Positions 37,288 to 50,849 are shown, numbered from the stretch's first letter. The stretch: DNA of 64,000 nt from Glandiceps talaboti (GCF_964340395.1 NC_135571.1:13572046-13636045); one strand, 5' to 3'. The notes: a model not told the origin generated them from the sequence alone. Numbers and translations are program-made.

Positions 37288-37518
37288 GACCATAAACAAT
37301 ACTACTGATTAGCTCACCGTGGTTCGCTTTCTGGGCAGGAATATAGCTATTATGTACACAGCGCCCTCTCTGGCAGTGATATCTGATTCATTTGTACTAC
37401 ATAAGTAAAATGTAAACAGCGCCCTCTCTGGCAGTGATTTCACATGATTTATTTGTACTAGGTATATGAAAATTATCTTTTTCTCATCAACAATTCCGAT
37501 ACTTTCTTATTTATACAG
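37109..37518 (+). other. Short NAV intron (410 bp)
   Basis: Phase-0 intron, GTAAGT donor and CTTATTTATACAG acceptor. Beyond the exon-derived repeat it holds two copies of a segment with GCGCCCTCTCTGGCAGTGAT at about 37361 and 37420. Confidence 0.93.
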
Positions 37519-37617
37519 ACTGAAGAAAAGGCTGCCATTGAAATCAGAAAACTGAAAAAAGAACTTGATGATTCCAAAGATAAGGTGTACACTCTCACAT
37601 CACAGATTCACACCAAC
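37519..37617 (+). CDS. Neuron navigator homologue, first coiled-coil exon
   Basis: A 99-nt, 33-codon exon, phase 0 at both ends, acceptor TTTATACAG, donor CCAAC/GTGAGT. It encodes TEEKAAIEIRKLKKELDD then SKDKVYTLTSQIHTN. Heptad-spaced hydrophobics and charged residues mark the start of a coiled coil. The EIRKL.KEL..S..KV..LTSQ pattern is the NAV coiled-coil signature, in its expected place right after the DDVHGS segment. In known NAVs the coiled coil continues with a segment around VAAFEQSL; I could not find that exon anywhere in the remaining 26 kb, so it should lie beyond the window. Confidence 0.95.
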
Positions 37618-37762
37618 GTGAGTCCAACAATACTTTTTTTCTTCTGAACTTTGACAGTAAAAGATTCTGAAAATATATTTTTGTTTGAAAATATGTTTTC
37701 AAAATGTTGGTTTGATCATGGGTAGGAATTTTATTGTCGCTACATGTGTCCACATATGTATG

Positions 37763-37765
<3 letters not shown>

Positions 37766-37819
<54 letters not shown>

Positions 37820-37885
37820 GGTGTGTGTGTGTATGTATGTATATATGTGTGTGTATGTATGTATGTGTGTGTGTGTGTGTGTATG
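37766..37885. repeat. (GT)n / (GTAT)n microsatellite
   Basis: Long GT run with GC, TATG and GTGG interruptions. It generates spurious Cys-Val and Thr-His frames on the two strands. Confidence 0.96.
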
Positions 37886-38688
37886 TCTCTCACTAAATGT
37901 CAGTGTTAATAGGTATATTTGTGTCACTATGCATTCAGTGAATGTTTGTGTAAAATTTGAAATTCTATTTTTCATTTGATTGTATCAAATGTGAAATTGA
38001 ATTAGTTATACCAATTGTTATCCTAGATTTACTGTGATAGATATAACATTGAAATGAAGTGTGCCAAACATTGAAATGAAGTGTGCCACCTAGAGTTGAA
38101 ACTGGGAAATGTTCTGTACCACATCAGTTTATGGTTAGACTGAAGCAACTGAAGTGCGCCATCTATAGTTGATACTGTCAAAATTCTGCACCTCACTATC
38201 ATTGTGATCTGAATGTAGAAATGAGAATTGCATCAAAACCTTTTGTATCAACTCTTCATCAGGAACTTGAAGACAAATTAACTGCAACACTGATGACAAA
38301 CACTGCGAGATGGTTTCACATGACAAACATAATAAAGAGATAAACAAACAATAAACACATTCATCCTAAGTTCTACCACATTCTTGAATAGAACTCTTAC
38401 GCTTGATGCATATTTATACCAATATAATAAAATTTCAGTGTCTTGTTCAGTTGTGGAGGAACTAAATAACAAACACAGTTGTGTACAATCATGATTTTTA
38501 CGTATTCAGTTCTGGAGGAATTAAATAAGAGAGTAGGTGTGTGTATAATGTGGAATTTCTTACGTCTTAGATCATCCAAGATGAAGAATAATTGTCTAGG
38601 TTTTGACAACATGATCTTATCAATTTCCTACTTAAAAGTCAAATGAAAAACATTGACTTCAATGTAGGGGGGTCAATGACCATTCAAT

Positions 38689-38702
38689 GTTACCATGGCA
38701 AC
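38689..38702 (+). promoter_or_regulatory. Perfect RFX X-box motif (site 1)
   Basis: GTTACCATGGCAAC fits the X-box consensus GTHNCCATRGNAAC at every position and is nearly a perfect palindrome. RFX factors use such sites at ciliary and neuronal genes. Position deep in a NAV intron suggests an enhancer or an undescribed internal promoter; binding is inferred. Confidence 0.5.
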
Positions 38703-38762
38703 GAGGAACCCCTGTAGTACAGTTGTATATCAGTGTATGTAAAGGAAGCATACACATGAGTT

Positions 38763-39211
38763 ATTGTATAATTAACAAGGTCTTAGTGATTAATACAGTT
38801 TATGATTTATTGAATAATTAACAAGGTCTTAGTGATTAATACAGTTTATGATTTATTGAATAATTAACAAGGTATTAGTGATTAATACAGTTTATGATTT
38901 ATTTATTAATTAACAAGGTCTTAGTGATTAATACAGTTTATGATTTATTGAATAATTAACAAGGTCTTAGTGATTAATACAATTTATGATTTATTGAATA
39001 ATTAACAAGGTCTTAGTGATTAATACAGTTTATGATTTATTGAATAATTAACAAGGTATTAGTGATTAATACAGTTTATGATTTATTTATTAATTAACAA
39101 GGTCTTAGTGATTAATACAGTTTATGATTTATTGAATAATTAACAAGGTCTTAGTGATTAATACAATTTATGATTTATTGAATAATTTACAAGGTCTTAG
39201 TGATTAATACA
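38763..39211. repeat. 46-bp minisatellite with 4-unit (184-bp) higher-order structure
   Basis: Ten units of ATTGAATAATTAACAAGGTC then TTAGTGATTAATACAGTTTA then TGATTT. Diagnostic variants (GGTATT in units 3 and 7, ATTTATTAATT in units 4 and 8, ATACAATTT in units 5 and 9) show that units 2-5 (38809-38992) are repeated exactly as units 6-9 (38993-39176). The last unit decays at its right end. Confidence 0.96.
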
Positions 39212-39440
39212 CTTGAAATAGAAATAGTGTGGTAATTTCAGAGGTGGTAAGCTAGTACTAGTAGACAGTTTAATGTCAGTCAGAGTAGCAGGTAATATTT
39301 AGTGTGTAACATGTACTTTGATCCAGACACACTGATGCTATCTATCTCAAATGAGAAGTAGATCAACCGTTTGAATATTTATGAAAATGACTACTTTTCA
39401 ATATTTAGTGTTATAAATATTCGTGACAGATACTAATTTG

Positions 39441-39454
39441 GTTTCCATGGCAAC
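39441..39454 (+). promoter_or_regulatory. Perfect RFX X-box motif (site 2)
   Basis: GTTTCCATGGCAAC also fits GTHNCCATRGNAAC completely. It lies 752 bp from site 1, on the other side of the higher-order minisatellite, and 6 bp before a TATATA sequence at about 39461. Confidence 0.5.
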
Positions 39455-40197
39455 ACTTTATATAGATCTTAGTTATGTGTGCAATGATAATTCCTGTTTT
39501 TAGATTTTGACAAAAGTAAAAGATTGCAGTAAGATTTGTCGTTGATCTATGTAGTCAGTTTTATCTTTTGGACCCCCTAACATAATGAAAATGTGTACTA
39601 AAAACAGTAAGTGGACTCTGTTCTGCAGATTTCTTTCAAGAAAAATATGAGACTAAGCCATACTGCTGTGTGTTTTTTAATCAAACTAGGGAGTTACATT
39701 AAGAATAGAAATAGGACAAGACCCCCTAGCATAATGAAAATGTCATTCTAATCAATAGTGGACATCGTTTTTCTTCTCAATCAAGTTAGCTCACACTAGG
39801 TTTTCTATGTTAGATTCACAACTCATTTAAATGATCATATACAGTACAGGTACCATGAGTGTATATATTTGTCATTTGGTGAATAAAATCGATTTAGAAG
39901 GTATTCGGTAAGATTTATAATTGTAGAATGAAATAAATGAGTGCGAGAAAACCAAGCTGAACCAACAATAAATTGAAATATCTCACCTTTGCACGGTTGA
40001 TAACAACTTTACATCTTGTTAGAAATAACACGGCAATCTATGATTGATGGTGAAAATTTGAAAGATATTGTATGTCGTAAGTATTTGGGGGAAATGTAGT
40101 ACATAGGTTTAATCAACTTTGCCTTCCTTGTCATTTTGGTGAAATTCTCGTCCAAAACTTTGAAAAAGGAGGAAGTATGCAGGTAAATTAAACAAGT

Positions 40198-40965
40198 CTG
40201 GGTCTCACTTTATTTAATAGAATTCTCTCTAGCTTACAGCAACATTTGACTTGTAATTTCAATCGCATACTGGGTCTCACGTATATAGAATTCTCTCTAG
40301 CTTACAACAACATTTGACTGTTATAATGTCAATTTCATACTGGGTCTCACGTATATAGAATTCTCTCTAGCTCACAACATTTGACTTATAATTTCAATCT
40401 CATACTGGGTCTCACGTATATAGAATTCTCTCTAGCTCACAGCAACATTTGACTGTTATAATTTCAATCGCATACTGGGTCTCACGTATATAGAATTCTC
40501 TCTAGCTTACAGCAACATTTGACTTATAATTTCAATCGCATACTGGGTCTCACGTATATAGAATTCTCTCTAGCTCACAGCAACATTTGACTGTTATAAT
40601 TGCAATCGCATACTGGGTCTCACGTATATAGAATTCTCTCTAGCTCACAGCAACATTTGACTGTTATAATTTCAATCGCATACTGGGTCTCACGTATATA
40701 GAATTCTCTCTAGCTTACAACATCATTTGACTGTTATAATGTCAATCTCATACTGGGTCTCACATATATAGAATTCTCTCTAGCTTACAGCAATATTTGA
40801 CTGTTATAATTTCAATCGCATACTGGGTCTCACGTATATAGAATTCTCTCTAGCTTACAGCAATATTTGACTTGTAATGTCAATCTCATACTGGGTCTCA
40901 CATATATAGAATTCTCTCTAGCTCACAACAACATTTGACTGTTATAATGTCAATCTTATACCGGG
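40198..40965. repeat. 70-bp minisatellite, about 11 copies
   Basis: Unit: CATACTGGGTCTCACGTATA then TAGAATTCTCTCTAGCTTAC then AGCAACATTTGACTGTTATA then ATTTCAATCG, with copies lacking GTTA or AGCA. No open frame is preserved. Confidence 0.95.
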
Positions 40966-41390
40966 GTCTCCATGGAGGTTAAAACATAAATTCACGTTTA
41001 ATTTATCGATGATAAGATTTCCCAGGATGCTACTACAAACCAAATTACTTCAAATGCTATGATGTATTTTGCATACTGCTGTCAAGAATCCCCTGTTGAC
41101 CTATTTCATGGAAGCTGGTTCCCAATATTTGATTAACTGACCAAATTATTCCTAATATTATAGTTAGCCGGCCATGACCTAGTCTATGTCAGTTCATATA
41201 TGATAAACTTTTCATTTAGTAGTTGAATCAATAAATTTATGTCCAGCATTGCACTGGATTAGGTAAATGGTGCTTGAAGTTCAGTGTTGGATTATTGCAT
41301 AGTCAGTTTTATTGCAAAGGTTTGAGAAGCTTAGTGTTGGAAAAGAACATTATATTATAAGATGATTACAGAGAGAGAGTCTCATCACAA

Positions 41391-41675
<285 letters not shown>

Positions 41676-42649
41676 AAAGAATGGCTCTTGTGGACTTGCC
41701 GGCAAGTTTGTGCTAACTAAATATTTACATCAAAGTGTCACTGTGTATTCAAAGCTGCATGTATAAGTCTAAATAATATGTGTATATGTGTCAGATAGGA
41801 TTATTGTACTAAAGTGGCTTTATATTTGTATTGACTCGTTTCCCATATATCACATTTTACTATGTTTATATCCATCCCTGAAGTGACAAAAGAATGAGAT
41901 TTTACTTCTTAATTCCCGATTCATGAATTGGGTAATGTTTTCAATAAATTGAATTCTCTAGATACTGCACCCCAATACACAGTGAGACCATTATGTAGTC
42001 TGGCATGTATTGTATATAAAGTACTGTACATTTACGAATGTGATTATTACCCCATAGAGTCATTTGTAGCGTGTGAAGTCTTGTAAGCTGTCAATTAAAG
42101 ATCTAATGTACTTTAATTTATGGCTGTGTAGACATTTCACCTTGATACTGCCATTGACATCAATAAAGATAATGAATTCTGACGACTTTGTATTTCAGGA
42201 TTTGCTTCCAAAAATTTTGTTGACGCTGTGAGTAAGAATTCCATTACTAAGTATGAACCTAGAGTCCTTGAACGTTCATTCTAGTACATGTTCTCTGTTT
42301 GTGATTACCAGTTTTATTATGTGTGCACTTTACAGAATTCAAACATAATCCTCACCAGCTTGAGAAACGGAGCTAATAATGATTCACATTAACTCACTGG
42401 TGTAAATCTAGAAAACTAATTTCCTATGAGTATTTGTAAATATGGTGTGTTTTTTATGATTTTAAAAAACAGATGAGAAATGTGATATTTAAGGGAATTG
42501 TTTAGTGTTGAATGATTAAATGAGAATTAGAGTTTCCCTGAGGGGATAGAACTCAATGTGTACTTGGTAGAATAATGGAATTAATTTGTTAGATGGACTA
42601 ATATTTATACAGTCAGGTGGTAATACCAGAAGACATCTCATTTCACATC

Positions 42650-42940
42650 ACAAAAACTTGATAAAGCGATAACAAGTCGATAAATATTTAATGTTTTGAT
42701 GGCGTGGGAAAAATTGCTGATGTCAGCAAAAATGACTGCAGTTTTGTTGGTAAGCCGGGTTTGGGAGCCTCAGTTACCATAGAGATATGAAATATTGTAA
42801 AATGTCATTACAGGAATTTGACAGAGTGAAAAACAAAGTTGATAAATTATTTGATGTTATGATGACTTGGGAAAATTGCTGATGTCAGCAAAAATAATAG
42901 CAGTGTTGTTGGTATTAGCTTTGTGAGTCCTGAGGGGGAA
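42650..42940. repeat. Tandem duplication of a ~165-bp segment
   Basis: Two copies share AGTTGATAAAT or AGTCGATAAAT, TGGGAAAA, ATTGCTGATGTCAGCAAAAA and GTTTTGTTGGTA / GTGTTGTTGGTA. The second copy contains a short AG-preceded open frame that I do not accept as an exon because the first copy is plainly noncoding. Confidence 0.8.
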
Positions 42941-45672
42941 AATATTGTAAAACTCTTATTTTCGAAATGCATATGATTTTGGAAGGCGGAACACTGTTCA
43001 AATGACTGGGCAGTAGTGCTAGGTTTGTGAACCTCAGTTGGGTGGGGGTGGGGAGGGGTTTATATAATTTTTCAAGTATAGCATAATATTGGGGATTGGA
43101 ACCCTGATAAAATATCTGGGTAAATTTTCAGTAGATTGTACCAGTTTTTGCCTTTAAAAAAACCCCAGAAATGTGGTGCTAACAGAAAGTTTGAACTTCA
43201 ACAGTATTGTCACCAAATTAGCACCTTAAATGGAATCAAATAATCATTTATCTAAATTCTGTGACAAGAAATTTATAACCATTCACTAGAATTAAGACTA
43301 CAGATCAGTTTAGAATGTAGAAGAAGAATTGACTGCTGAACTCGGCATTAAAATCAATCCTATAAATCCAACATTAAGGCTTTTACCGGTGTAAAAAACA
43401 TCAAAGCCATCCATAAATTTTACCTCTTAGATTAATTTAGGAAGAAAATAACAGCAATAATTCAGTTACTCACTTAACTTGACTATTTCAGGAAATCCAA
43501 TATGGCTGCCCATCCATTACCATGACAACAGCCTAATCTATGCTATCAATAAAGAAAAGATGCCTTTGAAAATGAAACGTTGTTGGTTAGAGTTAATTGA
43601 TTGTAAAAAATTGCTTCCGTAGTGGATAAATACGTTGATTTTATGAAGAAATGAAACGACAAGAAGATGGAAATAGTGTCTCATAAAATGTTTTTTTCAA
43701 GTATTGTAGTTGTTGTGAGATAGATAGGACAGTTTTGTAAATTTGGCTAAAAAACTGTGAAAGAATTTTTGGTCAGTGAATCGCAATAATGAAAAATTAA
43801 AATGCAAGGGATAATTAATCTTAAATGATATTCATATTGTGATGTCCCAAAAAATATACAATGTATGAACTGAGCCAGGCCAGGGAATATTCCTGATCGA
43901 TAACAAAAAGTTTCTAATTTGAAATTGCTTTCATTAAGTGTAATGTTTCATGATAAATTTTCAAAGTTAAAGTAGAGAAGTAAAATATGATAAATGTACC
44001 CAGTAAATGATAGAGATGTAAACGAAAGTAAAAGTCCGAGGTCAAATACAGGTCAGCCATTCTCTTTAACAAATTCTGGAAGTGTATGCATCCAAATTTC
44101 TTGTATTTTATCAAATTTTCACTTTTTTCACTCCAAATTTTTGTACTAAGGTATAAGTCCATTTTATTCTGTAATTTTGGTCTAAAATCAATTGAATTTA
44201 TTGAAAATAATTATAGAAAATAAGAAATTTGTATGGATAATTTTGGTCGGACAGTGCTGAGTTCATGTCATGTGGTTATTCCCATAAGATATGGATCACT
44301 AAATCATTAATGCCATGTGAAATGGTCCAAAATGAAATGGTAATAGTTTTCATCATCCCAGTAGACGTGATTTATGCGTCAAGAGAACTTTAAAACCACT
44401 CACAGTATATTTCTAAAATGTCAGCCATCTTTTAAGATTTAATACTGCTTACACGCCTCGGTAACTATGGAAAATTTGGGATTATTGCTACTTATACACC
44501 TGGATTTCTATGGAAGTCTTTATTCTGATTATTTTTCAAGGTCTGTACTGTCGTCTAGAGAAAGGATCTAGAGATTGCATAGGAACAAAATCTTCTTTGG
44601 GTCAGTAACCCCCGTGTGAATAAAGTTGTTTTTTTGAATGAAGAAAAAAAGGACAAATTTAACTAACACAATGTCACAAAAATTTTATGTTTTTAAATTT
44701 TGATATATTGAAATGAATTTGATCATTGTAAACTACAGTTCCATTTGACAGACACATCAATCATCATAAACCACTTTCTTCTTTGCGACAACATTAACAA
44801 ACGGAATGCTCCCCGGAGATTAATTTTGTTATGTCAGCAGAAAGCTAGTCTAGATACGATTAGTAGCAAACTATTCAATCGTGTGTTTTATGCTTTTCAC
44901 AGTAGCAAGTGATCATTATGACATGTGCTTACAAGTTATCTTACGTCTTCAAAACATCTGACTCAATGATTTTCCTAACCACTGAGGACCATCTTATCAC
45001 AGCGTTGACACCTATAATATAAATACTCCGTCGTGACTACTTCCCTGCTAAATTAACATGCACATATCACAGGAAATTAGCTAATTTCTTTCAAGTTAAC
45101 TCAATTATTGTTAATTATTCAACCTAGTAATTTAACTAGTCAGAGCATTCATTTGTTGGACAACAAGACACGACATCATAATCTAATTCCAGGGTGATAT
45201 CAGTTTTGTTGGCGTATTGACAGGTGTATTTTTATTATTGATTACATGCCACCACAAGTCAACCATAATTAATTCTACAATTTGAAAACCGTCATCCAAT
45301 TAACGAAATTAGGTATATATGATTAAATTGGAGTTCTGGCCTCTTGTTACGGGAGTTTTCCCTTGTGTGTGATCTAAAATTGAACGTTGCTTCTGAATAT
45401 TTCACGTGCACTTATTTCCATGAGTGTCTGACTTCTGCACTCTCACGATAGTGTATTTTACATACAAACATTACCCATCACTTTTATCGAGCATTTTTGT
45501 CGGAATATTTGTTAAACAAATTTCTAATCGTTCTTAGAATATTTTAACATATCCTCATCATATTTTAGACTTGAATCTGTCTAAAATAACTCTGAATTTC
45601 AATAAATTGGTTTGAATTTTTTTAACTTTCAAAAATTTAGATTCCATATTTTGGAAGAAGGATAACAGGAAA

Positions 45673-45900
45673 ATGCAAATTGTGTCATCAGTTTGCATAT
45701 TAAGCAGTTATGATTTGCATGATATGCAAATTACTCTAATCTTTACATGTTGAACAGTGACCATTTCCATAATATGTAAATCAGTCAATTTCATGACATG
45801 ATTTGCATAATATGTAAATCAGCCAATGACATTACACAGGATTTGCATAATGTGTAAAACAGTCATTTGCACTGGATGGCCTTAGTGTGATGATTTGCAA
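45673..45900. promoter_or_regulatory. Cluster of octamer (ATGCAAAT) motifs
   Basis: Perfect octamers on one strand or the other at 45673-45680, 45713-45720, 45724-45731, 45801-45808 and 45841-45848, plus several one-mismatch sites. The pair at 45713-45731 is inverted with a 3-bp spacer (ATTTGCATGATATGCAAAT). Octamers are the classic site of POU-homeodomain factors, widespread in nervous-system enhancers. The cluster sits in a degenerate ~50-bp repeat, so amplification alone could explain it. Confidence 0.45.
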
Positions 45901-47394
45901 ACAATTCTACTATATGTACACCATACTTAAATTTCTCCTGATAACAGAACTGGGTAATCTTTTCAAGTGTTATCACAAGTTATTTTAATGTGCCACTAGT
46001 AAAGTTTTACAAATGTCTTTAATTACAAATAAAAAGTGATCAGTGCATGCCGACTTCATTATTCTTCATAATTACAGTGTTTTGATAAGACCCCCTATGT
46101 CAACGAGATAAGTTACTGACACACACAGATAGGTTACGGGAACTTTGCCAAATTTAGATCTGCACTAGCTGTAAGTGGAGTTGAATTTTTTCCGTCTGAA
46201 CTGAATATTGTCAAAATACGAATAATTTAGCATTATAGATGTTTATCAGGGGTTGAAAGAAATGCATAAGTAATGACTAAAACAGTCCCAATCAATAAAT
46301 GCAGTTCGAAGTTTCAAATAAATATTCTTTAAAAAAGGAAAAAGGCAAGATATAAGTAGGTACAAGGCCTGACTTATATCTGTGTACCGGTAGTAACTTT
46401 AAAGGAATGATACACTGCAAGTAATAATAAATGGTAAAGTACACATAGAAAGATGCACACCATACAGAACCCCAAAATGCATTATGGGTTGAGAGTATCC
46501 ATGACTACCAGTATATGGTTGATGTTATGATCATGTTGGGGGCGCTGATTTTAGGGTGCGGACCAAAAATCAATTTTAATGGCTTTATTGCACCATGATG
46601 TACAGATAAATGCATTTAAACCTCTGATGATTCAATACTGTTCATGAAGTACAATATTATGAGTATTAAAGTCTTTTATCTCAGTAACAAAACTCTCATA
46701 GAAAGGTGTGCGGATCTATGTTGCCTAAATGGTGGGTAACTTATTCATAACAAATCCCTGAACATGAAACGATATTTCATTTGAAAATTCCTTATTTGTG
46801 GAGTGGATAACATGGGAAATGTCTTCATGTTTTAGAAATACTTTCACAGCATCAGAATAAAGGTAATTGACGATGATTAAGACTGGAAATTCTTAACAAT
46901 GGGTCTTTCTTGGTATTATACATAATTGGATAGATGTTTTGAACTTGAGCCATACACCCCTGTTTGAAAATTTGGGAGTACAACCCTTAGTATAAAATAC
47001 TTTGTTGTAGAAGTAGTGGGTGATATTATAACTAGGAGCTTGTCTTTCTCAATAAAGCCAGTAAAGGAATTAGATAAAACATGAGGTGTGTAACTGGAAT
47101 ACTAAAACTGAGTTACGACCGATAAGTAGAGAATGTCATCTGACTTTCCTAGATCTAAGTGTCAAATGTCTGCTGTGCGTGCAATATTCACAGCTACATT
47201 CAGATAGCAGTGATTAAGATATATGCATGAATGACTACGTAAACTATATAAGATGGGAGAATAGTACCCTGATGCCCACTTAAAAAGCAGACAACCACAC
47301 ACAATTTGAATCTCCAGTCTCATTTATTATTCAGATCAGAATCTGACTTCAAGTGTGCGGTGCGTGATGTCTCTACAGACAAATATGACAATAT

Positions 47395-47920
47395 AGTGTG
47401 TTAGGGATTTATGTATTTGTCTTTCTCCCTTTTTGTATATGAACCGTTATACTTAAGTTGTCAAGTCTGCAGTTCTACAGTATTTATAATGCAAGAAAAC
47501 GAAACTCTGACATATTAGAAATTTACATATTTATTCTTCTCCTTCTCTCGACGTCTGTCATTTTACTGTTCATATCTGTGGTTTTACAAAGTATACTATG
47601 TGATGAAAAATAGCTCTAACATTTATAATTCATTATGTTGACGTCTATCATTTTACTGTTCCTATGACTTGTGCTCTTTTGCAATGTTTACCATGTGATA
47701 AAACATAGCACTGCAGTCTATTAAATTCACATACATATTGTATTTGTTCTTGTCTTACTCTCAACATCTGTCATTTTACTTTTCATATGTGCTGTTTTAC
47801 AGTGTGTACCATGCAGTGAAACATAGCACCAGCATCTTTTAAATTCACATATTTGTTCTACTCCCATTTTTCATGTCTATCATTTTATTTTCATTTCTGC
47901 AGTTTTTACAAATTTTTATC
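47395..47920. repeat. Degenerate ~115-bp tandem repeat, about 5 copies
   Basis: Units share CATATTTATTCTTCTCC, GTCTGTCATTTTACTGTTCA and TGTGGTTTTACAAAGTATAC followed by CATGTGATGAAACATAGC, with heavy divergence. Confidence 0.75.
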
Positions 47921-48234
47921 ATTCCAAGTCACCAAGAGCTATTACCTTTTCCATGTTCCTTCATTTTCTCACTTGATTTGACACTTTTTAATTTCATTAT
48001 CTTCTTTTCTGTTTATCTTAGTATCTTGTCATCCAACCTGACATAACATCTGCCTTTCTCTATCTCATTCCGTTGCCATAGTGTCTCCTCTTTTCTTGGT
48101 ATCTCCATCTTTTTCATTTCCTTGTCTCTCGGTTCATCCATCCATTAGTGTACAATCTGTTTTACTTTGGTCTAGTTCCACTTGTGTAGTATCTTTTCCT
48201 TTCAGTGTTATCTTAAACTATTCACTAGAGTGTT

Positions 48235-48440
48235 TAGAACCTTTTGTAACAGAGGAAGTGTTTTTCTTTCCAGGTGAAATCTTTGGTAATATCATGAATA
48301 CTGATTCTTCAGTTTTATAAATGCACAACATATCATGGTAGTTTTGTTAGAACCCATGTAATGGAGAAATTGTTTTTCTTTCCGGGTGAAATCTTTGGTG
48401 ATATCATGGATACAGATTCTTTAGTTTTACAAATGATTAT
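48235..48440. repeat. Tandem duplication of a ~100-bp segment
   Basis: 48235-48330 and 48349-48440 share TGTTTTTCTTTCC, GGTGAAATCTTTGGTAATAT or its TGATAT variant, and GATTCTTCAGTTTTA. The 79-codon open frame ending here is not supported beyond this. Confidence 0.8.
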
Positions 48441-50836
48441 TTTTGGTACATAAAGGGAATTTCAGTAGTTATTTTGTACGCAGTAACTACAAATTGTAGT
48501 GCTTCACTTCTGCCTAAGTCTGGATCTATACCAAGTCCATACTAATAAATGAAAGTGAATGAAACAACACATTTTATCTTGTTTTAATATCCAAGTTTTT
48601 ATTAAACATAGTGAATTCACAAAGTATCCTTTCCCTTGTAGGAATGAATACAATTAATAACACCTTTATTTCTTAGCTAAAATCCTTATACTCTGTGTTT
48701 CACCACTTGTAGTCAATCTAATTAATATTCATGGCCGTACTCGTGTAGTCATAATTTGTATTCTGTAAATTACACTCGACTCACATTTGGCCTTCTCACT
48801 CATACATTTACTTTTCCTCCAGAAACAATCTCCTGCAAACATTTTATATCTAGTTAGTTAGCTTTCTTGCTCTCTTAAAAATTCCTACAAATTATAGTCA
48901 ACTCACTTTTGCCCCACTCACACATGTATTTTAGTTTCCTTCTAGAAACAATCTCCTTCAGACATTTTATAGAGTCTGTTAGCTTTCTTGCTCTCTTAAA
49001 AAATCCCTGCTGACCTTCCGTTTGAAAGAATCCAATTTGAAACTTTGATTAAGAAACTGTTTTATTATATTACAAGCCTGATAGCAGGGTTTCTGGAGAT
49101 GCTAAGCAAAAGTAAGTACCTTTGGCGCTTTGGCATTATGGATAAAACTTGAGAGTTATTTTTGGTACATAGTAGTTAAAGTTATGACGTGTGTTGTGTT
49201 GGTCCAATCTTAAATGGTCAATTACCCCCTAGCAGTACTCACAAAAGTTTGGCTTATAAGTGATATTGATCCCAAATTACATTATGAATATGCAAATTGA
49301 ACTGTGAATGATACGTTTCAGCTGTGTGTTTGTCTGACTGGATTGATTGAATTCATGATGATAATCATATACTTCTGTTTAGAGAACCAATCATTTGATA
49401 TCAACCCTTTCTAAGAGATGATTGCACCATCTTGCACACGCTCAATAAACAAACTTCATTCATTTAGGACAAAAAACCCTCCCCCTCCCCCTAAATGAAT
49501 GTTCACTTGTGTGACAGCAACATGTTTATATTTGATGTAAATCATGATGAAAATTGTAGTGGTCACATCACTACGATCAATGCAGTGCGAAAACATGGTA
49601 AACTCATTAAAATACTACTGGAAACCCAGCACTGTATATCATATAAGAAGTAAATTTTCATAAACTTAACATCTCAGTAGTAAATACAGAACCTGTTATC
49701 ATTGAAGGCATCAAAGTTTTCAAAAAAAAATTATGCTCACATCATGTCCAGACAGTCATATCTTTGATGCCATCTGCATTTATCTAAATATGACGATACG
49801 ATAATTGACAGAGAAATGATAAAATATGAGAATGGCAATGAAAAGCATCATGCATTGAAACCCAATAAGTTAATAACTTGAAACTAAATATTAGCTAAAT
49901 GTTTGGTTAAATATGAAAGTAAAATAATTGAGTGCTTTTGTCAAGGGTGTATATCTAGTTGATTGAAAAAATGACATGAGAGAAGTATTCAGTGATGATA
50001 TATCTTATCTCAAATATAGAGCCGAAGAGAAAAAAATGCAAATTTTTATTTGGTGATAAGAACTGATTATTGAAGATACATAGATGAAAATGTTGGACAT
50101 GTTGGCACCAAAAGAATACCCTAGAGAACTAGAGGCTCCATAGATATATAACAAAGAGTCAAATGGGTAGTAACAATCACAGCATGGTCTGATTTGGTAT
50201 TCAGTAGACTTGTTAGATATAATGACTATTTAGCTAAGTGTCAGATGTAGAGTTAAAGTTGACACCACATCGGACCTTGCAGCAGATTATTTTACCACAC
50301 TGAAGAGATTGATTTCTGGTGTTTGACGTGAGCAAATTGTGTTTGTGTGGGCAGGATATGAATAGTGAGTTTGTTTTACAGGAACATGGAAAATAACTGT
50401 TTTTAAGTGTACTATGTGTATATTCCTCAAAATCAAACGTGTTTGGTAAAATCTAGAAATTATTTGATAATTTGAGATGGATTTCTGACTTTGACAAGAG
50501 TAAATTGTGAAAATTGTGTTGTGACTTGAACAAATTTTGTTCAGAAATGTGAGGGAAGTCATGAATAGTGAATTTGAACTCTTCAGTTTACCCAACACTT
50601 TATTCACACCAACAATTTCAGACCAGAATTCAAATTTTTTCTCACATTTTTGCCCACTCCTTCTCTATTTTGGTGTGAAATAATAAAAATATCACAAATA
50701 AGTGCATTTGTGACAAAATTGACTAAAATTTCAACCACAAAAATCATAACATATCACATCCATTTGGCAGAATATATAAGACAGGTAGTTGGCAGATTCA
50801 TTAGACAACAGACACATCTCCAAGAGTTGTGAAGTG

Positions 50837-50849
50837 AGGTCAAAGGTCA
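50837..50849 (+). promoter_or_regulatory. Perfect DR1 nuclear-receptor element
   Basis: AGGTCAAAGGTCA is the ideal direct repeat with one-base spacer recognised by RXR-partnered receptors and HNF4. It is single-copy here. Binding is inferred. Confidence 0.4.

Noticed and set aside
37361-37440. GCGCCCTCTCTGGCAG pair as CTCF sites
   Set aside because: Contains the AGAGGGCGC core on the minus strand, but the CCASY half does not align at the right spacing.
38263-38312. Exon-like ELEDKLTATLMTNTAR after CTCTTCATCAG
   Set aside because: No acceptable donor, lies in degenerate tandem sequence, and does not match the expected NAV coiled-coil continuation.
38763-39211. CRISPR-like regular array
   Set aside because: Units are contiguous with no variable spacers, and the context is a metazoan intron; it is a minisatellite.
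42816-42880. Exon-like EFDRVKNKVDKLFDVMMTWENC after an AG at about 42812
   Set aside because: The segment is one copy of a tandem duplication whose other copy is noncoding, and a stop follows without a donor.
48081-48320. 79-codon frame MSPLFLVSPSF..
   Set aside because: Pyrimidine-rich composition, overlaps a tandem duplication, no splice logic.
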